Shown here in pieces: positions 12,887 to 13,033 of a stretch of DNA of 13,033 nucleotides (position 1 is its first letter; every line of letters begins with the position of its first letter). Source of the DNA: DAIUFH01 sp036844705 (GTDB taxonomy: Bacteria > Bacillota > Clostridia > Tissierellales > Tissierellaceae); assembly GCA_036844705.1 (NCBI GenBank), contig DAIUFH010000062.1, positions 1-13,033 on the forward strand. The letters are read 5' to 3'. The notes below the pieces were generated by a model. It was not told the DNA's origin. It searched no databases and worked only from the letters and a program-made list of their open reading frames with translations. The translations under genes were made by a program, and so were the position numbers.

Positions 12887-13033
12887 GAGATCCTTCGTAA
12901 GAGAGGTTAATCCTGCCCATCTCAGGATGACAAGAGGATGTAATCCTCCGTAAGCAGTAATATACTATTGACTCAGGATGACAAAAAATGTGTCACCCTG
13001 AGTCTACTTTATGTCATTCTGAGCAACGCGAAG
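12887..13033. repeat. Cluster of dispersed palindromic repeats
   Basis: Four related copies sit in about 150 nt. Two run in one direction, each with ATCCTTCGTAAG or ATCCTCCGTAAG (12890-12901, 12943-12954) and then CTCAGGATGACA (12921-12932, 12972-12983). Two run the other way: TGTCACCCTGAG (12991-13002) and TGTCATTCTGAG (13012-13023), the last continuing CAACGCGAAG to the window edge. ACTCAGGATGACA and TGTCACCCTGAGT (12971-13003) can form a 12-of-13-bp hairpin. The sequence resembles the TGTCATTCTGAGCGAAGCGAAG repeats scattered in many bacterial genomes. No gene is seen. Confidence 0.7.

Overview
The window looks like chromosomal DNA of a low-GC, endospore-forming Clostridia-type Firmicute. 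The DNA is AT-rich, with strong AAGGAGGTG-type ribosome binding sites and frequent GTG/TTG starts. It also carries a Spo0E-like phosphatase gene and a PyrR-type RNA attenuator. The species cannot be fixed from the sequence. Nothing here is clearly phage or transposon; the window reads as core or housekeeping DNA with dense regulatory structure between genes.

Layout, left to right. (1) 51-1454: a two-gene cell-surface signalling operon, with an ECF-like sigma factor and an overlapping one-helix membrane protein that is probably its anti-sigma factor. It ends in a bidirectional terminator shared with the small convergent Spo0E-like gene (1475-1645, minus), which has its own promoter. (2) 1820-2891: class II fructose-bisphosphate aldolase with a near-consensus promoter and a perfect 21-bp hairpin terminator shared with the next, convergent operon. 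(3) 2956-7643, minus strand: a nucleobase salvage block. codB-codA (cytosine uptake and deamination to uracil) is transcribed from a strong promoter through a PyrR-binding antiterminator/terminator leader and ends in its own terminator. psuK-psuG (pseudouridine kinase and pseudouridine-5'-phosphate glycosidase, giving uracil plus ribose 5-phosphate) follows from a separate promoter. Both operons deliver uracil, but only codBA shows the UMP-sensing leader.

(4) 7643-8165: a busy non-coding stretch. It holds a 15-bp direct repeat abutting the codB -35 box, a 28-codon single-helix membrane peptide gene (minus), a promoter-plus-terminator unit that could make a roughly 90-nt RNA (plus), three 10-bp phased repeats, and the extended -10 promoter of the next gene. 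(5) 8166-9395: a DEAD-box RNA helicase with a TTG start. (6) 9432-10328, minus: a cation diffusion facilitator, convergent with the helicase. (7) 10462-10545: tRNA-Leu (anticodon CAG) with encoded CCA. (8) 10596-11351, minus: a DEDDh 3'-5' exonuclease-domain protein. (9) 11541-12879: a gamma-carbonic-anhydrase-like hexapeptide-repeat protein followed by a coiled-coil protein with a degenerate J domain (HPS instead of HPD). (10) 12880-13033: a cluster of short dispersed repeats running off the right end.

The best regulatory find is the codBA leader. A consensus PyrR site, an intrinsic terminator and an overlapping antiterminator can all be paired by eye and exclude one another.
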